42,061 bases of DNA, taken from Kineosphaera limosa NBRC 100340. Lineage in GTDB: Bacteria > Actinomycetota > Actinomycetes > Actinomycetales > Dermatophilaceae. Below the pieces are notes generated by a model. It saw only the letters and a program-made list of their open reading frames with translations, made no database searches and was not told where the DNA came from. Made by a program: the position numbers and the translations under genes. Location: positions 1 to 42,061 of the forward strand of contig NZ_BAHD01000042.1 of NCBI RefSeq assembly GCF_000298215.1, read 5' to 3'. Below, piece by piece: positions 38,533 through 42,061 of this stretch. Numbering within the stretch: the first letter of the stretch is position 1; every line of letters begins with the position of its first letter.

Positions 38533-38659
38533 CGGACGTAGCAACTTCTCGACGTACTCGGGATTTCTAGCCGCCGAACCACACCACGTTGACCTGCGGT
38601 GATACCGCGAGCCCGAGTGCGAGATCCGCCGCGAGTACGTCAAGAATCCGCTACGTCCG
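38533..38659. repeat. Inverted-repeat element A with 28-nt arms
   Basis: Left arm 38533-38560 (CGGACGTAGC-aac-TTCT-c-GACGTACTCG) and right arm 38632-38659, read as reverse complement (CGGACGTAGC-gga-TTCT-t-GACGTACTCG), agree at 24 of 28 positions. The 71-nt centre shows no gene. Layout resembles a small non-autonomous transposable or REP-like element. No target-site duplication is clear. The right arm recurs at 22026-22046. Confidence 0.8.
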
Positions 38660-38716
38660 GCGGCGAACGCCGCGAAAGGCCTCATCGCGGCAGCGCTGGG
38701 GCTGACGCCCGCGTTC

Positions 38717-38829
38717 CGGTGGCGAACGTAGTACATCAACCGATATCCGCCCGGTGCCCGAGTCGCTGACCTGCGGCGTAGCAACGGGCAGACCGGGCCC
38801 GACGCGTTGACGTACTACATTCGCCACGG
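38717..38829. repeat. Inverted-repeat element B with 24-nt arms
   Basis: Left arm 38717-38740 (CGGTGGCGAACGTAGTACATCAAC begins it) and right arm 38806-38829 as reverse complement agree at 21 of 24 positions. The inner part holds CGTAGCAACGGG at 38777-38788, echoing the CGTAGCAAC of element A. Arms share the GTAC core with element A. Element B follows element A by 57 nt. Confidence 0.7.
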
Positions 38830-38922
38830 CCCAAGGCCCGGCTTTTTCGCGCGCCCGACCCGCCTCATGCCAGACCAGCGCACCTTTGACGCGCCAGCGA
38901 CGTGGCGCTGCTGCGGATCGGT

Positions 38923-39318
38923 CTACTTGCGCGTGAGGTGATCGATGGACATGACGAGGATCACGCGGTCGGCGGCGTCCGGCGGCACGGGCGTGTCCGG
39001 GTTGCCGTAGCGCGCGCCGAGGATCGGGTAGAACGCGCCCTCGGGGTCCGGGATCACCTCGACGAGCCGGCCCCGCAGCTCGATGAAGACATACGGATTG
39101 TCCGGATCCACGACGCAGAGCGCCATCGCCGGATTCGCCTGAAGGTTACGAAACTTCGCGCGCCTCGAGGTGTGCGTGAAGCGGATGGTGTTCGAGTCGG
39201 CGTCGTAGAGGAACCACATCGGGTTGACCTGCGGGGTGTTGTCGGGGCGCACCGTCGCGAGGTCACCGTAGTTGGGGTCGGTGAGCAGGTGGAGGAGGTC
39301 TTCGGGCACGGTAGTCAT
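38923..39318 (-). CDS. PPOX-class (F420 or flavin) oxidoreductase
   Basis: A 131-residue split-barrel flavin/deazaflavin protein. LLTDPNYGDLATVRPDNTPQVNPMWFLYD at residues 9-37 in parts, then IRFTHTSRRAKFRNLQANPAMALCVVDPDNPYVFIELRGR and VEVIPD give the usual PPOX-class pattern often annotated as F420-dependent in actinobacteria. The cofactor cannot be fixed from sequence. Start ATG 39318 matches the family N-terminus; an in-frame ATG at 39327 is the alternative. No ribosome binding site is clear. Monocistronic, after the repeat region. Confidence 0.85.
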   Translation of the reverse strand: MTTVPEDLLHLLTDPNYGDLATVRPDNTPQVNPMWFLYDADSNTIRFTHTSRRAKFRNLQANPAMALCVVDPDNPYVFIELRGRLVEVIPDPEGAFYPILGARYGNPDTPVPPDAADRVILVMSIDHLTRK

Positions 39319-39392
39319 GCGCTTCAAGCTACTCGCGGCCGCGCGCGGCAGGATGGGGCCCGCACCGCCGCCGGGCCCGTCCGCCCGTCAGG

Positions 39393-39932
39393 TCAGCCAG
39401 TCCTCGACAGGCCTCTGCTGCGGATCCGGGCGGCTGAGCCGTTCGTGGAGCGCCGCAACGATGGACGCACCACGATCGGTGCGACCGCGGGGGAACCGCT
39501 CTGGCGGGACGAGGAGATCTGCGGGGAGCGCTGGGGTAGCCGATCCCCGGCCGGCGCGGGCGGACCAGGCGACCCGAGCGAGAGGCACACGGCGACCATC
39601 GGCAGCTCGACGAGCACCGCCATGCCCCAGGCGTGGACGACCGCTGCGTCGCCCACGGCCGTCGAGACATCGACGACGGCGTCGGACGCAAGCATCGTGG
39701 CCGTGATGACGGCCAGGGGCGCCAGCCGCCGACGCCACCGGGACCCTGCAAGCGCTGCCGCTCCGACGGCGACGAGTCCGAGCATCTCCAGCGCGTCCAG
39801 CACCACCCAGAAGGAGGCGAGGGGGTCCGGCGTCGCGCGCGCCTGCGCCCAGAGCACCGCGATCCACGGAATCAGCACGACGCCGCCGCCCACGAGCAGC
39901 ATCCCGCGGAGTCGGTGCGGGGCCTGGTCCAT
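39393..39932 (-). CDS. Small four-helix membrane protein of unknown function
   Basis: A 179-residue protein. Predicted helices: residues 9-29 (RGMLLVGGGVVLIPWIAVLWA in part), 41-63 (FWVVLDALEMLGLVAVGAAALAG in part), 70-95 (LAPLAVITATMLASDAVVDV) and 100-118 (AVVHAWGMAVLVELPMVAVCL in part). A 55-residue polar tail, rich in Arg, Ser and Pro, follows. I do not recognise the family. ATG 39932 is the first start before the helices; frames upstream are shadows. It lies in the same direction as rpmF-rpmJ, 77 nt after rpmJ, so readthrough is possible. Confidence 0.7.
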   Translation of the reverse strand: MDQAPHRLRGMLLVGGGVVLIPWIAVLWAQARATPDPLASFWVVLDALEMLGLVAVGAAALAGSRWRRRLAPLAVITATMLASDAVVDVSTAVGDAAVVHAWGMAVLVELPMVAVCLSLGSPGPPAPAGDRLPQRSPQISSSRQSGSPAVAPIVVRPSLRRSTNGSAARIRSRGLSRTG

Positions 39933-40009
39933 GGGTCCACGGTCGGCGTCACGCCTGTGCGTCGGCACTGCCAGGGATCGCCGCCGCCTGTGCAGGGCTC
40001 CGGCGGGCC

Positions 40010-40132
40010 TCAGCCCTGCCGGGCCTTGAAGCGGGGGGTCCGCTTGTTGATGACGAAGGTCCGGCCGCGCCGGCGGACCACCTGGGAGCCTGGCTTGGAC
40101 TTCAGATCGCGGAGCGAGTTGCGGACCTGCAT
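40010..40132 (-). CDS. rpmJ: 50S ribosomal protein L36, zinc-independent type
   Basis: A 40-residue L36: [19 protein letters not shown] then [21 protein letters not shown]. The alternative type lacks the zinc-binding Cys/His of the classical 37-residue L36, and no Cys is present here. Such copies replace zinc-containing ribosomal proteins during zinc limitation. It follows rpmF after 5 nt and belongs to the minus-strand half of the Zur-type cluster. Confidence 0.92.
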   Translation of the reverse strand: MQVRNSLRDLKSKPGSQVVRRRGRTFVINKRTPRFKARQG

Positions 40133-40137
40133 CGCGA

Positions 40138-40326
40138 TCACACCCCCGCTCGATCGTGGCCGACCGGATCGACGAGGCCACGCTGCACGGCGCGGGCCTG
40201 CCGTCGGGGCACCTGGACGGTGCCTCCGGCGGCCCGCACCGGCACGAGCGCGACGGGGTCGGCACGCCAGTTCGCGCGCCGGTGGCGGGTATTGCTGCGG
40301 GAGGTCCTGCGCTTGGGAACGGCCAT
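40138..40326 (-). CDS. rpmF: 50S ribosomal protein L32, zinc-independent type
   Basis: A 62-residue L32. [21 protein letters not shown] is the family start. The following part, where zinc-type L32 has two Cys pairs, has none, so this is the Cys-less variant. The C-terminus after residue 35 is Arg/Val-rich and diverged. ATG 40326 follows AGAGAGAAG. The remnant of an rpmE2 gene lies directly upstream. Expected to be made under zinc limitation together with rpmJ. Confidence 0.9.
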   Translation of the reverse strand: MAVPKRRTSRSNTRHRRANWRADPVALVPVRAAGGTVQVPRRQARAVQRGLVDPVGHDRAGV

Positions 40327-40354
40327 GACGACTTCTCTCTCTGAGGTGGATGCG

Positions 40355-40417
40355 CGTCGAGCGGGAGAGGTAGACGGTGCCGGTCAGCATGTCGCGGAAC
40401 GCGACCGGCTCGTAGTG
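40355..40417 (-). pseudogene. rpmE2 (L31 type B) remnant
   Basis: Twenty-one codons in one frame read [21 protein letters not shown]. They match the N-terminal part of type B L31 (IHPxYxPVVFRDxxTGxxFLTRST). There is no start codon with a ribosome binding site before it (the CobW stop is 8 nt upstream), and the frame then runs into rpmF without the remaining 60 residues of L31. In related clusters an intact rpmE2 lies at this position, so this is most likely a deletion remnant. Confidence 0.7.
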
Positions 40418-40425
40418 GGTGGAGG

Positions 40426-41553
40426 TCAGGCCGCCGAGGACCGCACGTCCCCGAGCCACGGCTCGAAGCCGTCCTGCACGCAACTCCAGTGGTGCGGCGG
40501 TGCCGCCATCTCGGCATCGGTGAGCAGGCACGCCTCGAACGCCGCCCGGATCGCCGCGATCTGGGCCTCGCTCGTGAGCGAGCGCAGGCCGGTGACGACG
40601 AGACGGGTGTGAGCGCCGGAGCGACCCCACGGCCCGAGCGTCCCGATGCTCACCTGGCCGCCCGCACCGTCCCAGGCACAGATCTGCCCGCGCCGCGTCG
40701 GTAGCCAGAAGCACCCGCGGGAGCGGTGCGCGCCGGCACCGATCTCTTCGAGCCGCTCGTGCAGCCGCTCGGGGTGGAAGGGCCGTGCCGAGCGCAGATC
40801 GAGACGCCACACGGCGGCCGCGGCCCGCGCGTCCAGCTCGGGGCAGGGCAGCGTTCGGGTCTCGGCGGTCCACGCCCGCGAGCGAGTGTCGTCGTGGACC
40901 CCGAGGAGGAGGCCGCGCGCGTCGGGCACTGCGCCGTCGACGAGCAGCTGGGCGCCGGGCCGGACGAGGGCCCGCAGCAACTCCACCCCGTCGGGGTCCG
41001 CGGCGTCGCCGACCATGAGGACGTCGGCGTACGCGACGAGCGCGCCCGTCGTCTCGGCCAGCCCCCGGTGATCCTCGGGCGAGGTGTGCAGGCCGACCTC
41101 GCCGAGCAGGACGTCGCCGGTCAGGGAGTCGACGAGGGATTCGCCGTCGAGGGCCGCGACGACCGCGGCGATGCGCACGTCGGTCTCCCGCTCGAGGTGC
41201 AGGACCCGGCACAGGTGGTCGGCCGACGCAGACAGCGGCAGGTTCGCGACGATCGCGCCCCAGCGTCCGAGACCGGCGAGCCGGCGCAGGGTCGGCAGCA
41301 CGTCCTCCCTGATCGCGCAGCTCACGCAGAGGTGCTCCAGATCGATCACTTCCCGCTCGAGGACCCCGGTGAGATCGCTGACGGTGCGGTGCAGTTGCTG
41401 GGTCTCGACGTCGATGTGGTGGCGGACGACGACGGCGTCGGGCAGATCCCAGGCCAGCGCCATGGTCGCGCCGGCGGTCGCCACCTCGTCGACACCCGTG
41501 ACGAGCACGGTGGGTAGCCCCCGCAGGGAGCGGGGCGAGGGTTCGAGGGTCAC
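40426..41553 (-). CDS. CobW/COG0523-like protein with degenerate P-loop
   Basis: A 375-residue relative of the CobW/COG0523 metal-chaperone GTPases. [22 protein letters not shown] (in parts) stands where the GxxGxGKT nucleotide motif should be, and it lacks the Gly-Lys-Thr. [28 protein letters not shown] (in parts, residues 72-98) corresponds to the CxCC metal motif, here C-V-S-C. The C-terminal part (residues 250-370: [23 protein letters not shown]) matches the CobW C-terminal domain. GTG 41553 follows AAGGA. It is divergent from rpmB across a Zur-type box, so zinc handling during starvation is the likely role. GTPase activity is doubtful. Confidence 0.82.
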   Translation of the reverse strand: MTLEPSPRSLRGLPTVLVTGVDEVATAGATMALAWDLPDAVVVRHHIDVETQQLHRTVSDLTGVLEREVIDLEHLCVSCAIREDVLPTLRRLAGLGRWGAIVANLPLSASADHLCRVLHLERETDVRIAAVVAALDGESLVDSLTGDVLLGEVGLHTSPEDHRGLAETTGALVAYADVLMVGDAADPDGVELLRALVRPGAQLLVDGAVPDARGLLLGVHDDTRSRAWTAETRTLPCPELDARAAAAVWRLDLRSARPFHPERLHERLEEIGAGAHRSRGCFWLPTRRGQICAWDGAGGQVSIGTLGPWGRSGAHTRLVVTGLRSLTSEAQIAAIRAAFEACLLTDAEMAAPPHHWSCVQDGFEPWLGDVRSSAA

Positions 41554-41585
41554 GGAAGTCCTTCCCGGATCGGGTTGTGATTAGA

Positions 41586-41602
41586 ATGAGAACCGTTCTC
41601 AT
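41586..41602. promoter_or_regulatory. Zur-type operator between cobW-like gene and rpmB
   Basis: ATGAGAAC-C-GTTCTCAT is a perfect 17-bp palindrome of the Fur/Zur type, close to the actinobacterial Zur pattern TGA-AAT-ATT-TCA in layout. It lies 33 nt from the cobW-like GTG and 20 nt from the rpmB GTG, so one bound repressor can silence both strands when zinc is present. Confidence 0.85.
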
Positions 41603-41621
41603 CACTATGAAGGAGTTGTCC

Positions 41622-41858
41622 GTGTCACGCAAATGCCAGGTGACCGGAGCGCAGCCCCGCTTCGGCCACGCAATCTCGCACTCGCACGTGCGCATTAAGC
41701 GCCGCTTCGACGTCAACGTGCAGTCCCACCGCTACTGGGTGCCCTCGCTGGGCCGCACCATCACGCTCATGCTGTCCCCGCGGGGCATCAAGACGATCGA
41801 CAAGCGCGGAATCGAGGCCGTGGTGGCCGATCTGCGCGCGAAGGGAGAGCAGTTCTGA
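41622..41858 (+). CDS. rpmB: 50S ribosomal protein L28, zinc-independent type
   Basis: A 78-residue L28. [37 protein letters not shown] and [25 protein letters not shown] match the family. The zinc-type L28 has two Cys pairs; only one Cys is present here. Start GTG 41622 has AAGGAG at 41610-41615; the ATG at 41607 is just before that site and the ATG at 41586 lies in the Zur box. The stop overlaps rpmG by TGATG-type coupling. Confidence 0.92.
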   Translation: MSRKCQVTGAQPRFGHAISHSHVRIKRRFDVNVQSHRYWVPSLGRTITLMLSPRGIKTIDKRGIEAVVADLRAKGEQF

Positions 41859-42028
41859 TGGCGAGCAAGCAGTCCCAGATCCGCCCCAAGATCACCCTGG
41901 AATCCACGGCCGGCACCGGCTTCCGCTACGTCACGACGAAGAACCGGCGAAGCACGCCCGACCGCCTGGTCATCCGCAAGTACGACCCCGTCGTCCGCGC
42001 CCACGTCGACTTCAAGGAGACCCGCTGA
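41858..42028 (+). CDS. rpmG: 50S ribosomal protein L33, zinc-independent type
   Basis: A 56-residue L33: [20 protein letters not shown], then [33 protein letters not shown] (in parts). The zinc-type form has CxxC pairs; this one has no Cys. Start ATG 41858 overlaps the rpmB stop, and its own stop overlaps the rpsN start, so the three genes are translationally coupled. Confidence 0.93.
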   Translation: MASKQSQIRPKITLESTAGTGFRYVTTKNRRSTPDRLVIRKYDPVVRAHVDFKETR

Positions 42029-42061
42029 TGGCCAAGAAGTCCCTCGTCGCCGCGGACGCCC
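42028..42061 (+). CDS. rpsN: 30S ribosomal protein S14 (5' end only)
   Basis: The window ends 11 codons into this gene, reading [11 protein letters not shown]. That is the start of the longer, zinc-independent S14, and the position after rpmB-rpmG is the usual one for it. Start ATG 42028 overlaps the rpmG stop. The rest lies outside the window. Confidence 0.75.
   Translation, partial: MAKKSLVAADA

Larger units (their letters stand above)
38396..38922. other. Gene-free 527-nt stretch with inverted repeats
   Basis: No reading frame here shows a start with a ribosome binding site plus convincing protein. The content is two inverted-repeat elements (38533-38659 and 38717-38829), described separately. 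Flanks at 38660-38716 and 38830-38922 show nothing I can assign. Confidence 0.7.

Noticed and set aside
38494-38784. A 96-codon minus-strand frame in the gene-free stretch
   Set aside because: No ribosome binding site or family, and it runs through both inverted-repeat elements, so the frame is better explained by repeats.

Overview
The window is high-GC DNA with dense, short-spaced genes, GTG and TTG starts and ATGA/GTGA stop-start overlaps. PPOX and LLM flavoproteins, UPF0060, DUF5996 and a Zur-type ribosomal protein cluster all point to an actinobacterium. A member of the Micrococcales is my best guess, but the sequence has no marker that fixes the family. No rRNA, tRNA, CRISPR array or complete insertion sequence was seen.

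Layout. 1-2.3 kb: a small thioredoxin, a FitAB/VapBC-type toxin-antitoxin pair and an LLM flavoprotein. 2.3-10.3 kb: glycogen phosphorylase, an FAD dehydrogenase, a DUF1028 protein, a short DUF2207 membrane protein and a cardiolipin-synthase-like phospholipase D protein. 10.5-18.4 kb: a two-gene operon with a 1678-residue pyruvate:ferredoxin oxidoreductase relative overlapping a 951-residue protein that joins both subunits of an Nfn-type ferredoxin:NAD(P)H oxidoreductase. 18.5-21.3 kb: YihY, UPF0060 and DUF4386 membrane proteins read away from a TetR regulator, with two near-identical palindromes between DUF4386 and tetR. 21.4-27.9 kb: DUF488, a membrane alpha/beta hydrolase, an Imm5-like protein, a MenAT-like nucleotidyltransferase toxin pair, a PTH2-like peptidyl-tRNA hydrolase, and an unusual fusion of an Imm5-like domain to a rifamycin ADP-ribosyltransferase (Arr) domain. 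27.9-32.3 kb: an ECF sigma factor with its membrane partner, then a fused DhaK-DhaL kinase with DhaM. 32.5-38.4 kb: DUF5996, a second VapBC pair, a VOC protein, a short UvrA-like ABC protein, a DsbA/FrnE-like protein and a small membrane protein. 38.4-38.9 kb: a gene-free stretch holding two nested inverted-repeat elements; one arm recurs at 22.03 kb. 38.9-42.06 kb: a PPOX protein, a small membrane protein, then a divergent zinc-limitation cluster (rpmJ, rpmF, an rpmE2 remnant and a CobW-like gene on the minus strand; rpmB, rpmG and rpsN on the plus strand) around one palindromic Zur-type box.

How the genes work together. The oxidoreductase/Nfn operon could link 2-oxoacid oxidation to NAD(P)H through a chain of iron-sulfur clusters, some of them on a tethered C-terminal module. 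The Dha genes would feed dihydroxyacetone into glycolysis, with phosphate from the PTS. The last cluster would replace zinc-binding ribosomal proteins when zinc is scarce. Three toxin-antitoxin pairs, the Imm5-like proteins and the repeats mark 21-39 kb as the most accessory-looking part. All functional calls rest on motif recognition by eye, without database searches.
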